A DNA stretch of 64,000 bases from assembly GCF_014649395.1 (NCBI RefSeq), contig NZ_BMSY01000004.1:1-64000 (forward strand). Reading direction: 5' to 3'. The stretch is from Streptomyces aureoverticillatus (GTDB lineage: Bacteria; Actinomycetota; Actinomycetes; Streptomycetales; Streptomycetaceae). Positions 42,417 through 52,292 of this stretch are shown here, piece by piece (the stretch's first letter is position 1; every line of letters begins with the position of its first letter). The notes below the pieces were generated by a model. It was not told the DNA's origin. It worked only from the letters and a program-made list of their open reading frames with translations, and searched no databases. A program made the translations under genes and the position numbers.

Positions 42417-42555
42417 GGAGGGCATGAAATCCGCCCAGTCGCAACCTTCCAGAAGTCACGAAATCCTTCACCTGGAAAATCTGCCAGAGGGCACAGAATT
42501 GTTCAGTCCGCAAACCCGGCAGAGGGCATACAGGCCGTCCAGTCGCAACACTATT
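42417..42555. repeat. Four imperfect 34/35-bp tandem repeats
   Basis: Copies begin at 42417, 42451, 42486 and 42521. Each opens with a variant of AGAGGGCAYA; copies 1 and 4 share CCAGTCGCAAC about 17-19 bases in, copy 3 has TCAGTCCGCAAAC there, and copy 2 is the most diverged (it shares CACGAAATCC with CATGAAATCC of copy 1). The array directly precedes the MFS gene at 42644 and is lower in GC than the neighbourhood. Its period is not a multiple of three and it is not coding. Confidence 0.6.
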
Positions 42556-42643
42556 GGCAAGAAACTCCAAGCTTGACGGCGTCGCGGAGTTTGCTTATGG
42601 TCCAGTCGTTCAAGTTCGCGCCGCTCGATATCCGAAGGTGTTC

Positions 42644-44206
42644 ATGACCGCGCCCCCAACGTTGCCGAAGTCCAGGCAGCAGTTGATTCTTGCCGTTCTT
42701 ATGTTGTGTTCGCTGCTGATTTGGCTAGAAAATACCGTCCTGAGTACCACGCTGGAGACCCTTGCAGACCCGGTCCATGGACTTGGGGCCAATCCCGGTC
42801 AGCTGCAATGGGCGACCGGTGCGTACACTCTGGCCTTCGCCACATTGATGTTCACTGCGGGCGCATTGGGCGATCGATTCGGTCACCGGACTGTGTTTTC
42901 CAGTGGGTTGGTGATTTTCGCCGGATCCTCGCTGTGGGCGGCGTACGCAAGCGATGCGGGCCAGCTGATTGCAGCTCGAGCTGCGATGGGGGTGGGCAGC
43001 GCGCTGATCACGCCCGCCATGATGGCCATCCTTATGTGGACGTTTACTGGCCCCGCGCGGGCTGCCGCGATCGGAATTTTCTCGACGTCGGCCGGTGTCG
43101 GAATGGCTGCCGGCCCGGTGCTGGCGGGGTTCCTGCTCGAGCATTTCTGGTGGGGCTCGGTCTTTCTGATCAATGTCCCGGTCGCGGCATTGGCGTTGGT
43201 CGGGCTCGCCGTGCTGGTTCCGAATTTCCGCAGCCCCACGCTGCGGCCTCTGGACCCCGCTGGAATGCTGCTGTCGATCAGTGGGCTCGTGGCGTTGTCC
43301 TACGGGCTGATCCGGGCGGGGCAGGTAGCGGCGTGGAGTCGTACCGACGTCTGGGCGCCGATCGTTGCCGGTCTGCTTCTGCTGACCGTTTTCGTACTCG
43401 TCGAACTGCGCGTCAAGGCGCCCAGCTTTGATCCGCGACTGTTCGCGCAACGCACATTCGGTGGCGGCAATGTGGCGCTCGGATTGCTGCTCTTCGGCGT
43501 GGCCGCCATCACCTTCTACAGCGCGTTCTATCTGCAAGGCGCGCTCGGATTTTCACCGATGAAGGCGGGTTTGGCCAATATCCCGACCGCATTGGGCGCG
43601 CTCGCGGGAGCGCCCCTTGCCTCGCGCCTGGTTCGCCGCTTGCCGCTGCGCCTTGTCACCGTTCCGGCCCTCACCGTGGCTGCGCTGACCATGGGCGGGT
43701 ACGGGTTCCTCGGACTCCAAACTCCACTCGTCTGGATCGAGATCCTGTTGCTGATTCAGGGCCTCTCGGTCGGCATGGTGATCGGCCCCGTCACAGCCGC
43801 ATTGATCAGCGACCTGCCGTTGGAACAGGCCGGTGCGGGATCGGCCGTCACCAACACCGTGCGACAGACCGGCAGCGTGATCGGAATCGCCGTAGGCGGC
43901 ACGATCATGTCGATCATGTACCGACGTGAGATCGAACCTTCGCTGGAGGGCGCACCCGGTCCGGTGCAGGATCAGGCGCGAGTCTCCGCCGAACAAGCCC
44001 GCCACGTCGCCACCGCTGTCCACCGGCCCACTCTTGCTCAGGCTGCCGACAACGCGTTTATCCATGCTATGCACGTCGGCGCGGGCTGGATCGCGGCCAT
44101 CGCACTCCTCGGAGCAGCGGTGCTGCTGATTGCCTTGCCTGCCGCCGGAAAGAAGAAGGATCCGCTACCGGAGCCGGACTACGAAGAGGCCCGCAGCTCC
44201 GTCTGA
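42644..44206 (+). CDS. DHA2-family MFS drug exporter
   Basis: A 520-residue, 14-helix transporter. Motif A is GALGDRFGHRTV, motif C-like GPVLAGFLLEHFWWGSVFLINVP is typical of DHA2 exporters, and the C-terminus is charged (GKKKDPLPEPDYEE). It would export drugs or dyes with proton antiport. The ATG at 42644 follows GAAGGTG. Codon use differs from the neighbours: many codons end in A/T (ATTTGGCTAGAAAATACC near 42720), suggesting transfer from a lower-GC actinobacterium. The tandem-repeat array lies just upstream. Confidence 0.92.
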   Translation: MTAPPTLPKSRQQLILAVLMLCSLLIWLENTVLSTTLETLADPVHGLGANPGQLQWATGAYTLAFATLMFTAGALGDRFGHRTVFSSGLVIFAGSSLWAAYASDAGQLIAARAAMGVGSALITPAMMAILMWTFTGPARAAAIGIFSTSAGVGMAAGPVLAGFLLEHFWWGSVFLINVPVAALALVGLAVLVPNFRSPTLRPLDPAGMLLSISGLVALSYGLIRAGQVAAWSRTDVWAPIVAGLLLLTVFVLVELRVKAPSFDPRLFAQRTFGGGNVALGLLLFGVAAITFYSAFYLQGALGFSPMKAGLANIPTALGALAGAPLASRLVRRLPLRLVTVPALTVAALTMGGYGFLGLQTPLVWIEILLLIQGLSVGMVIGPVTAALISDLPLEQAGAGSAVTNTVRQTGSVIGIAVGGTIMSIMYRREIEPSLEGAPGPVQDQARVSAEQARHVATAVHRPTLAQAADNAFIHAMHVGAGWIAAIALLGAAVLLIALPAAGKKKDPLPEPDYEEARSSV

Positions 44207-44229
44207 GAGTGTGCTGGCAGAACCCGGGC

Positions 44230-45042
44230 TCAGGCCCGCCGCATTCCATCCCACGAGCGGCGGGATTCACTGTCGGAAACAGCCCCTCCGAGGTCCATCG
44301 GCAACGGACGGTGCGGGGACGAGCGTTTGTCGCCCGTGACCAGGAGCAGGCCGCCGGTGGCGGGGTGTGGGCCGTGGGAGGTCAGGATGCGGGTACGGAC
44401 GCGGCGGAAGCCGGCATCGGCGAGTACGTCGCGGTGGGTGGCGGTGGACCAGAAGGTGTCGGTGATGTCCTGCCAGGCGCCGTCGGGTCCACGCAGGCGG
44501 CTGTGGACCGGGGCACCGTCGAGGTAGGGGCCGGGTTCGGTGTGCCAGCCGTCGTAGCCGGCCTGACCGATGGAGGCCGGGTCCGAGCCCAGGACGGCGA
44601 ACCGGCCGCCGGGGCGCAGGACCCGGTGGATCTCCGCGCAGATGAAGTCGAGTTCGTCCCGGCTGGGTACGCAGATGAAGACGAAGCAGCACATGGCGGC
44701 GTCCATCGACGCGTCCGGGAGGAACGGCAGGCTGCCGTCGTGGCTCTGCAGGTAGTCGATCCGCGGGTCCGGCCGGGCGCGGGCGAGTTCGAGCATCGCC
44801 GGGGATGTGTCGACCGCGCACACGCGGGTCTTGAAGACGTGTGCGGCGGCGCGGGCCGCCTCTCCGGGGCCACAGCCGTAGTCCAGCAGCGTGGCCGGGC
44901 CCGGTCGGTCCACAAGCAGTGATGCGAATACGGCCGGGTAGCCGACCGTCCGCTCCAGGGTGTGGGGCGCGGCGGCGTAGGCGGCCGCGATGCCCGCATC
45001 CTGCCAGGCAGTTGCCGTCGTCGGCGCCGGCGGTTCGTCCAT
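44230..45042 (-). CDS. SAM-dependent methyltransferase
   Basis: A 270-residue class I methyltransferase. Motif I is LLDYGCGPGEAARAAA, motif II region VCAVDTSPAMLELARAR, and the post-motif CFVFICVPSRDELDFICAEIHRVLRPGGRFAVLG (in parts) is typical of Methyltransf_11 enzymes. The substrate is unknown. The ATG at 45042 is preferred; the frame extends to 45105 with a less likely start. Convergent with the DHA2 gene: stops lie 24 bases apart. Confidence 0.9.
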   Translation of the reverse strand: MDEPPAPTTATAWQDAGIAAAYAAAPHTLERTVGYPAVFASLLVDRPGPATLLDYGCGPGEAARAAAHVFKTRVCAVDTSPAMLELARARPDPRIDYLQSHDGSLPFLPDASMDAAMCCFVFICVPSRDELDFICAEIHRVLRPGGRFAVLGSDPASIGQAGYDGWHTEPGPYLDGAPVHSRLRGPDGAWQDITDTFWSTATHRDVLADAGFRRVRTRILTSHGPHPATGGLLLVTGDKRSSPHRPLPMDLGGAVSDSESRRSWDGMRRA

Positions 45043-45215
45043 GGGCTCTGCCGACCTCTCCCTCGCGCTGACGTGGCTCTGGGGCAGCCGGGCAAGGTGC
45101 GACAAGGGACGGTCCTTGCGCGGCGGAGTGACTACTGAGTCTGCCCGTCAGCGGCTGTCTTTGAACTCTGGCCCTGCGTACGGCCGATGACCTGCATGGG
45201 GCCGGTGGAACCGGG

Positions 45216-46664
45216 TCACCCCCTCGACTCCCCCGACCCGGCCCGCACCAGGCCCTCCCGCAGCCTGATCCACCCGGCGAGGATCACACACGCAGCCAGA
45301 CAGCCCGACGCGGTGATCAGCAGTGCCGTGTCGGCGGCCGCTTCCGAACCCACGCCGCGGTCCTGGTCGGTGACGGCCCCTGCCAGCCCGACGCCGAGGC
45401 CGGCGGCCACGGTGATGACCGTCTTGGTGACTCCTGACGCCTCCCCGGCCCGCTCCGGCCGGATCACCGCCTGGGTGGCGATGAGCGTCAGTGAGTTGGC
45501 CACTCCCAGGACCGCGCCGCCCACGGTGGCCACGGCTACGTACAGAGTGAGGGAGGAGGTCCGGGCGAGGCACGCCAGGACCACCGCTCCCCCGCCCAGG
45601 CAGCCCGCCATCAGCCGTACCGCGGCCCGTGGCGGCACCCGCCCGGCGATCGGCCCGGCGAACGCCATGGCCAGCGCGGGGGCGAGGAACGCGCAGCCCG
45701 CGAGGACCACCGAGAGGTCCCACTGGCCCTGGAGCGTCAGGGGCACGACGAACAGGAACATCACGGTGGTGGTGTTGGCCACGGCACCGGCCAGGGTGAG
45801 CGCCATGTACGGCCCGTTGCGGAACAGGCCGAGCTCCACCAGCGGATGGGCCGCGGCCCGCTCACACCGTACGAACAGCATCAGCAGGACTGCCGCGACG
45901 GCCACGCCCGCCGACGCGAGGGGCCACGGCAGGCGCGGTCCACGGTCGATGACGACGCAGAGCGCGGCGAGCGCGGCCGTGGCACCGGCCAGGCCGCTCC
46001 AGTCGACGCTGCGGGGCGCACTCGTGTCGTAGCTCTCGGCGGTACGTGAGGCGCAGACCGCGCCGAGTACGGCGAGCGGGACATTGAGCCAGAACACGGC
46101 ACGCCAGGACACCGACTCGGTCAGGGCGCCGCCGATGAACGGACCGCAGGCGGTGGCGATCCCGCCGATCCCGAGGGCCCAGCCAGTGGCACGGCCGCGT
46201 AGTTCGGCCGGGTAGACGTTGGTCAGCAAAGACAGCCCCACCGGCATGATCATCGCGGCCCCGGCGCCTTGGGTCACCCGGGCACCCACGAGGACGGGCA
46301 GGCTCGGGGCGAGCGCGCAGGCCAGCGAGGACGCGCCGAACACGGCGAGCCCCGCGACCAGCAACCGCCGTCGGCCGAACAGGTCGCCGAGCCGTCCCGC
46401 CCCCAGCATCAGCGTGCCGGTGGACAGCAGGTACGCGCTGATCACCCACTCGATGCCGTCTCCGCCCGCGTGCAGGTCGCGGCCGATCTGCGGCAGCGCG
46501 AGGTTCAGGCCGAACGAGTCGAACTGGATGCAGAACACACCCACGGACATGGCGAGGAGTGCCCATCGCCGGGTGCCGAAGGGCGGCGGCGCAGCGCTTC
46601 GCCGGGTGGTGAAGGGCCCTGTCGCGCCGCCGGTCCCGGTCCTCAATGTCTCGCCCTTGTTCAC
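45216..46664 (-). CDS. DHA2-family MFS exporter
   Basis: A 482-residue transporter with about 14 hydrophobic segments. Motif A is GRLGDLFGRRRLLVAG, and GPFIGGALTESVSWRAVFWLNVPLAV is the DHA2 motif C and following helix (quoted in part). GTG at 46664 is chosen because AGGAGAT lies about 9 bases upstream; the open frame extends to 46952 with low-complexity sequence. Probably exports an amphiphilic drug or metabolite. No adjacent TetR regulator. Confidence 0.9.
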   Translation of the reverse strand: MNKGETLRTGTGGATGPFTTRRSAAPPPFGTRRWALLAMSVGVFCIQFDSFGLNLALPQIGRDLHAGGDGIEWVISAYLLSTGTLMLGAGRLGDLFGRRRLLVAGLAVFGASSLACALAPSLPVLVGARVTQGAGAAMIMPVGLSLLTNVYPAELRGRATGWALGIGGIATACGPFIGGALTESVSWRAVFWLNVPLAVLGAVCASRTAESYDTSAPRSVDWSGLAGATAALAALCVVIDRGPRLPWPLASAGVAVAAVLLMLFVRCERAAAHPLVELGLFRNGPYMALTLAGAVANTTTVMFLFVVPLTLQGQWDLSVVLAGCAFLAPALAMAFAGPIAGRVPPRAAVRLMAGCLGGGAVVLACLARTSSLTLYVAVATVGGAVLGVANSLTLIATQAVIRPERAGEASGVTKTVITVAAGLGVGLAGAVTDQDRGVGSEAAADTALLITASGCLAACVILAGWIRLREGLVRAGSGESRG

Positions 46665-46965
46665 GATTGCCCATCTCCTCATGGTCGGCCCCTTCGGGCG
46701 CAGTCCTTGTCGCCGGTGGTGAGGGAGGGGGGAGGTCGCAGCCGAAGAGCGCTCCTGGGCACGGAGCGTCGCTGCGGGAGAGACGGAGGGAGGAAGAAGT
46801 GGGGGCCGGGATGCGGGGGATGTGGGGCCTGCCCACGGGAAGTCCGATGTGCCACGTCGGCGAGACCGCTGCGTAGGTGACGCATGCAGGTCCGTGCCTC
46901 GACGGGTGGTCGGGACGAGATCACCGTAATTGCCCACCCGGGCACTTGCCAACCAGTAAGCCGAC
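46665..46965. other. Gap between DHA2 exporter and phosphatase gene
   Basis: 301 bases upstream of the exporter start and downstream of the phosphatase stop. The exporter promoter should be here. A lower-GC patch near 46925-46970 (ATCACCGTAATTGCC ... TAAGCCGACTTATGAA) is a plausible promoter zone. No coding signal. Confidence 0.45.
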
Positions 46966-48118
46966 TTATGAACTCCCGCCCGCCAGTCCCGGCTGCCCCA
47001 GGCGCAGGGCCGCTCCGCTCCCGTGATCGGGCCGGTGCGAGGTGGGGGCGGGCAGGTGTCGCGGCGCGGCTGAGGGCTGGGCGCGGCGCGGGCGGGGCAG
47101 GGCGGGCTCGGGTTCGATGAGGATCAGGGCGACGTCGTCGTCCGAGGCGCCGTGCGTGTGATGGACCAACAACGCCAGCACCGCATCCAGCGCCTCGTCC
47201 AGGTCGGGCAGCCGACAGGCAGGGAGCAGGGTGCTGAGGTCGAAATGGGTGCCGCCGGGGTCACGGGCGTCGATGATGCCGTCGGTGTAGAACAGCAGCC
47301 GGTCCCCCGGAGCCAGGGCCACCTCCTGGAGGCCCGGGGCGGGTTCCAGGCCCAGCGGCGGGCTCGGCTCCGACGGGACGAGCAGGCGCGGCGGGCCCTC
47401 GGCGGGCAGATGCAGCGGCGCGTGGTGACCGCAGTTGGCCAGCCGCACCCGGCCCGGGGCGAATTCGGCCACCACCGCGGTGACGAAGTCCTCCGTGTCG
47501 AAGTCCCCGGCCAGCCGCGCATCGGTCTCCCGGACCACATCGGTCAGTCGGGGATGGGTGTACGCGCAGTTGCGGAAGTAGCCGATGGCGGCGGCGGACA
47601 GCCGCGCCGAGCCCCTTCCCTCGTACGTCTCCGATGATCAGGCGCAGTCCGGTGGGTGTGTTGGCGAAGGCGTACAGGTCGCCGCCGATGACGGCCCCCT
47701 CGGCGGCGGAGTGGTGGCGGGCGCACACCGCGGTGCCGTCGATGCGGAACGAGGTGGGCTGCAGGATGGCCCGCTGTGCCACCGCCGCCACCTCGGCCAG
47801 CTGCCCGTCGCGCCGGACACGTTGGCGCGCCGCGAGCCCGGCGAAGAGACTCCCGGCGACCAGTACCGACAGCCGCAGGATCTGGTCGGGCTCACTCAAC
47901 GTGCGCTCCTGAAGGGACACCGCCAACGCGAGCGCCACAGCCAGGGCGGACACGACGCTGGTGCGGGCGCCGTCCAGCACCAGGGCGGCCAACAGCGGAC
48001 AGATCAGCAACAGCCCAGCCAGACTCACTCCGGCCCCCAGCAGCAGGTCCGCAGCCGTCAGTGCAAGTCCGGTCGCGACCGTGAGCAGCAGCCACCGGCC
48101 CGGGTGCGCTGTGCGCAT
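46966..48118 (-). pseudogene. SpoIIE/PP2C-type membrane phosphatase, frameshifted
   Basis: The N-terminal frame (from ATG 48118) has three or four hydrophobic segments, then SFRIDGTAVCARHHSAAEGAVIGGDLYAF and IIGDVRGKGLGA, the metal-binding start of a SpoIIE-type phosphatase. After about 47605 this frame loses sense, but another continues LSAAAIGYFRNCAYTHP, VVAEFAPGRVRLANCGHHAPL, GDRLLFYTDGIIDARD and DDDVALILIE to 46966. Together they make a complete RsbU/SpoIIE-like enzyme of about 384 residues, which would dephosphorylate an anti-sigma antagonist. The break is one base too many or two too few in GGCGCGGCTG (47601-47610). Confidence 0.8.
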
Positions 48119-48449
48119 CCCTCCCCCTCTCCGCGACCACCGTCAGGCCGCGCCCGCCGCGGCAACACCTACCAGCCACGCCCCCTGCGCGTCGCACCTG
48201 AACGCATCTGAACGGAACTTGACCGCAGGATGGACCAGCGGTGACAGAACCCGCCCACTCTTCGGCCTCGCCGTCGTAAGTGACCATGGGCGGGGCCGGG
48301 ACCCCGCCGGAGCCCGAAGGAAGGTCTGGCCGTGCCGCGCGAGCTTTGGGGGCGGTGGCCGCGACCGTAAAATTCATGATCTTGACGAGTGGGGTGAGGG
48401 GGCCGCCGCTCGGGACATTGAGCTTCTCGGGACATTGAGGGGGCGGGCA
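48119..48449. other. Divergent intergenic region before the LAL regulator
   Basis: 331 bases between divergent starts at 48118 and 48450. The frame of the LAL gene is open through all of it but without homology. A short direct repeat, CTCGGGACATTGAG, occurs at about 48412 and 48427, just ahead of the LAL start. Confidence 0.5.
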
Positions 48450-51278
48450 GTGGACCTGCTGGAGCGGGACGAAGAATCTGCGGTGCTGGCCGCGCAGTGG
48501 CAGCAGGCTGTGGCGGGTCACCCCCGGGTGGTGGTCGTCGAGGGGCCGGCGGGGGTGGGCAAGACCAGCCTGTTGGAGGAGTTCGCCGACCGCGTCGGCG
48601 GCAGTGCCCAACTCGTGTTGCGGGCCGCCGGGGACGAGCTGGAACGGGACTTCGGTTTCGGCGTGGTGCGCCAGCTCTTCAGCCTACTGCCCGAGGATGC
48701 GCTGGAGTCCGCGGGCCTGCCCGATCCGCTTCACGACTGGGCCCGGCGTGTTCTGTCCCCGCTCGCGTCGGATCCCGCGCCGCCCGCCGGGGCCGAGACG
48801 GCGGCGATGGCCCTGCACAGCCTGTACCGGCTCACCTTGAGCCTTGCCTCGGACCGCCCGCTGCTCGTACTGATCGACGACGCGCACTGGGCCGACACCC
48901 CATCGCTGCGCTGGCTGCACTACATGGCCCGCAAGCTCCACAGCGACCGCCTGCTCATCGTCCTCGCCCGGCGCACCGGCGAGGGCGACGAGCAACTGAG
49001 CACCTTGGCTCTGCGGCCGCGCAGTCGGCTCCTGCGGCTGCGGCGGCTGTCGGAGCAGGGCTCCGCGGCGCTCCTGGCCCAGGCGCTGGGACGGCGGCCG
49101 GAACCCGAGGCCGTGCGCGCCTTTCACTCGGCGACCGGAGGCAATCCCCTGCTGCTGCGGGCCGTGGCGGCCACGGTGCCTGCTGACGGGGGACGTTCGG
49201 ACTGGGCGCGCGGGGAAATCGGGCGTGCCACGGCGGTGACGTTCGGGGAGTTCCTCTCCGGCTGGCTCGCGCAGATGCCCGACGCCACCCGCGCCTTCGC
49301 CTCGGCGCTGGCTGTTCTGGGCGAAGCCGAGGCGATCGGTCCGGTGGCACGGCTGGCCGAGCTGAGTGAGGTGGACGCCTGCCAGGCGCACGAGCACCTG
49401 CGCCGGCTCGGCCTCCTCGCTCCAGGTGAGGTGCTGCGCTTCGGCCACCCACTGATACGCGAAGGACTGCACGGCCGACTGCCTGCCGACCGACGGGCAC
49501 AGCTGCACGGTTGGGCATCTCGGCAGTTGCACGACGACGGGGCCTCGCTTGATCAGGTCTGCGCGCACCTGCTGCATGTCCCGGCCGCTGTGCCGGCCGC
49601 ACCCTACGACCAGTGGGCCGTGCAGGTCCTGTCCGAGGCCGCCGCCGCGGCCATGGGCCGAGGCGCCCCCGAGAGCGCGGTCCGCTACCTGAGCCGGGCC
49701 CTTGCCGAATCACTTCCGGCCGCCGAACGCCTGGAGGCGGAGCTGCGGCTCGGCCTGGCCGAGGCCCCGCTGCGGCCTGCGGCCGCGGCCCGCCACCTGG
49801 CCGCGGTCATCGACCGTCTCGACGCCCCGCAGGTGAAGGTTGCCGCCGCGCAGGCGCTGGCCGACTGCCTGGTGCGCACCGGCCAGCACAGCGAGGCGGC
49901 AGCCCTCTTCGCGCGCCTCGCCGACGAACTGACCCCGTCCGACCCGGAACTCGCCCTGCACCTGCGCGGCCTCGCACTCGGCTGCGACCTGCACATCGTG
50001 TCCGGAGCCCTGCCCAGACAGCGGCTCGAGCACCTCGTGGAGACGTACACCGGCACCACGCCCGGGCAGCAAGCCCTGCTCGCCGCCTGCGCCATGGGCA
50101 TCGGCTGCCTACCGGGCTGGTCGGCCGGCCAGGCCGTCGAAGTCGCCGAACGCGCCCTGCCCTCCGGGGCGCAGGCCCCCTCAGGGCTGCTCTCGCACGA
50201 GCCGATGGTGGTACTGACCTGGGCCGACCGACTCGACGACGCGATCGCCCTGTGCGAGGCGGCCATCGCCCGAGCACGCCGTGACCATGCCCTGCTCGCC
50301 CTGGAAGCCCTCGTCAACTTCCGTTCCCACATGGCGATGTACGGCGGGCGCCTGGACGAAGCAGTCCGTCTGCACGCCCAGGGCGGCCTCGAAGACCGCC
50401 TCGACATGTGGGGCGAACTGCGTGCCGGACCACTCACGATGCGCCTGACGATCCTGAACCAACGCGGCGACGTGGCGGCGGCCGCGCCGCTGGCAGACGA
50501 GCTGATGTCGGCGTCCGCGGACATCACGGACGCGATGTCCGCCTCGCTGACCTACACCTGCGGGGTGACCCGCGCGCTGCAAGGACGCCTGCGCGAAGGA
50601 CTCGACATGGTGCTCGCGGCCGGCCGGTGGGCCGATGGGGCCGGAATGGTCCATGTCGCCGAACGCTCCTGGCAGATCAGCGCGGCCCACCTCCATGCCG
50701 ACCTGGAGGAGCACGAGCAGGCCGTGGCACTGGCCGAACGGGCCCTTGTCCGTGCCGAGGAGTGGGGCACACCACGCGCGATCGGCATGGCCCTGCACGC
50801 CCTGGGCCGGGCCAAAGGCCCGCGCCGGGGCGAAGCACTGCTCCACCAGGCCGTCGAAACCCTCGAAGCCTCTCCGACCAGGCTGGAGCTGGCCAGGGCA
50901 CTGCTGAGCCTGGGCACCGCACAGGCCCGCAACGGCCGGACCGTCCAGGCCCGCGCCACGCTCACCGCCTGCCTGGCACACGCCGAATGGTGCGACGCCC
51001 CCGGACTCGTCGCCCGCGCCCGCGACGCCCTGAGCGCCACCGGCGCACGCCACCGCAACCGGCCTGTCACCGGCGTCGGTGCCCTCACGCCCACCGAACG
51101 CACCGTGGCCGACCGCGCGGCGGCGGGCGACACCAACCAGGCCATCGCCCGGGCCCTGCACCTGACGCTCCGGACGGTGGAAACCCATCTCACCGCCACC
51201 TACCGCAAACTCGGCATCCGCGGCCGCACCGAACTCACGCGGGCGCTCGCCGCACCGGGTATCGGCGCGACCCCATGA
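48450..51278 (+). CDS. LAL-family (LuxR) ATP-binding transcriptional regulator
   Basis: A 942-residue regulator. N-terminal AAA ATPase: Walker A EGPAGVGKTSLLEE near residue 34 and Walker B LLVLIDDAHWAD near 140. A long TPR-like helical middle (about 400-850) follows, and a C-terminal LuxR helix-turn-helix (LTPTERTVADRAAAGDTNQAIARALHLT, then LRTVETHLTATYRKLG). LAL proteins often act as pathway-specific activators. GTG at 48450 follows GAGGGGGCGG and begins the family-typical LLERDEESAVL. The nearest possible target is the cysteine hydrolase downstream or the phosphatase upstream. Confidence 0.93.
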   Translation: MDLLERDEESAVLAAQWQQAVAGHPRVVVVEGPAGVGKTSLLEEFADRVGGSAQLVLRAAGDELERDFGFGVVRQLFSLLPEDALESAGLPDPLHDWARRVLSPLASDPAPPAGAETAAMALHSLYRLTLSLASDRPLLVLIDDAHWADTPSLRWLHYMARKLHSDRLLIVLARRTGEGDEQLSTLALRPRSRLLRLRRLSEQGSAALLAQALGRRPEPEAVRAFHSATGGNPLLLRAVAATVPADGGRSDWARGEIGRATAVTFGEFLSGWLAQMPDATRAFASALAVLGEAEAIGPVARLAELSEVDACQAHEHLRRLGLLAPGEVLRFGHPLIREGLHGRLPADRRAQLHGWASRQLHDDGASLDQVCAHLLHVPAAVPAAPYDQWAVQVLSEAAAAAMGRGAPESAVRYLSRALAESLPAAERLEAELRLGLAEAPLRPAAAARHLAAVIDRLDAPQVKVAAAQALADCLVRTGQHSEAAALFARLADELTPSDPELALHLRGLALGCDLHIVSGALPRQRLEHLVETYTGTTPGQQALLAACAMGIGCLPGWSAGQAVEVAERALPSGAQAPSGLLSHEPMVVLTWADRLDDAIALCEAAIARARRDHALLALEALVNFRSHMAMYGGRLDEAVRLHAQGGLEDRLDMWGELRAGPLTMRLTILNQRGDVAAAAPLADELMSASADITDAMSASLTYTCGVTRALQGRLREGLDMVLAAGRWADGAGMVHVAERSWQISAAHLHADLEEHEQAVALAERALVRAEEWGTPRAIGMALHALGRAKGPRRGEALLHQAVETLEASPTRLELARALLSLGTAQARNGRTVQARATLTACLAHAEWCDAPGLVARARDALSATGARHRNRPVTGVGALTPTERTVADRAAAGDTNQAIARALHLTLRTVETHLTATYRKLGIRGRTELTRALAAPGIGATP

Positions 51279-51487
51279 CGACAACGCGGGCGGTGCTGAT
51301 CAGGCGAGCAGGGCAGAACCTGCCGATGGGATCTCGTGGTTGTTCTCGTGGTCCGACCACGATCCTCGAGCGGTCCCGGGCAGGCAGGCTTGCGGCACGG
51401 CTCGGCGAACAGACCAGAGCCCGCCCCGGCGCCCGGCGAGAAGAAGCCGACCCGGGGCGCACTCGCACAACTGATCAAGGAAGACCA

Positions 51488-52105
51488 ATGACGCGCACGA
51501 ACCCGCTGCTGACCCCGGAGAACTCGGTACTGGTGCTCATCGACTACCAGCCGGAGATGTTCTCCCTGGTGCGGTCGATGGACACCCGACTCCTTGAGCT
51601 CAACACCAAGATGGTCGTCCGCGCCGCGCAGGGCATGGGCGTGCCGGTGATCCTCACCACGGTCGGGGTGGACATGGGCGTCAACCAGCCCACCGTCCAC
51701 GGTCTGCGCGAAGAGCTGCCCGGCACAACCGAGTTCGACCGCAGCACAATGAACGCCTGGGAGGACGAGGCCGTACGCGAGGCCGTTCTGGAGACGGGCC
51801 GGGAGAACATCGTCTTCGGCGCCCTGTGGACCGAGATCTGCCTCGCCTTCCCCGTCGTGCACGCCCAGGCGGACGGCCACCGCACCTTCTTCGTCACCGA
51901 CATCGTCGGCGGCACCAGCCCGGTCGCCCACGAGACCGGGATCCAGCGCATGGTCCAAGCCGGGTCCGTCCCCACATCCGCCAACGCGCTGGTCTCCGAG
52001 TGGGTCCGCGACTGGAAGTTCAGCCCTCACGCCGACACCGCCCGCACCATCGGCCGCTGGTACGTCGACGAGCTCGCCAAGCTTGACGCCGCCTCTCGCG
52101 GCTGA
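51488..52105 (+). CDS. Isochorismatase-family cysteine hydrolase (YcaC-like)
   Basis: 205 residues. Catalytic Asp in VLVLIDYQPEMF (about residue 20), Lys region NTKMVVRAAQ and FDRSTMNAWED, and the nucleophile Cys in ALWTEICLAFPVVHA. The pattern is that of YcaC-like hydrolases, which act on small amides or related compounds of unknown identity. The ATG at 51488 follows AAGGAAG. In contrast to the protein at 24702 it keeps the catalytic Cys. Confidence 0.9.
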   Translation: MTRTNPLLTPENSVLVLIDYQPEMFSLVRSMDTRLLELNTKMVVRAAQGMGVPVILTTVGVDMGVNQPTVHGLREELPGTTEFDRSTMNAWEDEAVREAVLETGRENIVFGALWTEICLAFPVVHAQADGHRTFFVTDIVGGTSPVAHETGIQRMVQAGSVPTSANALVSEWVRDWKFSPHADTARTIGRWYVDELAKLDAASRG

Positions 52106-52136
52106 ACCCGGCGGCCTGCGGCGGGCCGAGCCGGCT

Positions 52137-52292
52137 GTGGAGGAAACCAACACCCGGGCGCGTGCGCTCTACGAAAGGATGAGTTATGTCGCATACGCCC
52201 GTCAGCAGGACTCGTGGGACGAGCAAGCCCCTGACGGATCGTTGCGCCGCTACGCAACGATGTGCACGTTGATGCGGAAGGAACTCGCGTAG
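52137..52292 (+). pseudogene. GNAT acetyltransferase C-terminal fragment
   Basis: The segment VEETNTRARALYERMSYV, then AYARQQDSWDEQAPDGSLRRY and TLMRKELA, is the last third of a GNAT N-acetyltransferase (N-x-R-A-x-x-L-Y-E-R-x-G-Y motif, with Gly replaced by Ser). The acetyl-CoA-binding strand and the rest are gone. It is fused out of frame to the end of the cysteine-hydrolase gene. Confidence 0.65.

Noticed and set aside
42417..42555. CRISPR array
   Set aside because: Copies are adjacent with no unique spacers of constant length and are too diverged; no cas genes are present.
47961..48449. Upstream extension of the LAL regulator
   Set aside because: The frame overlaps the divergent phosphatase and lacks homology; the family-typical start lies at 48450.
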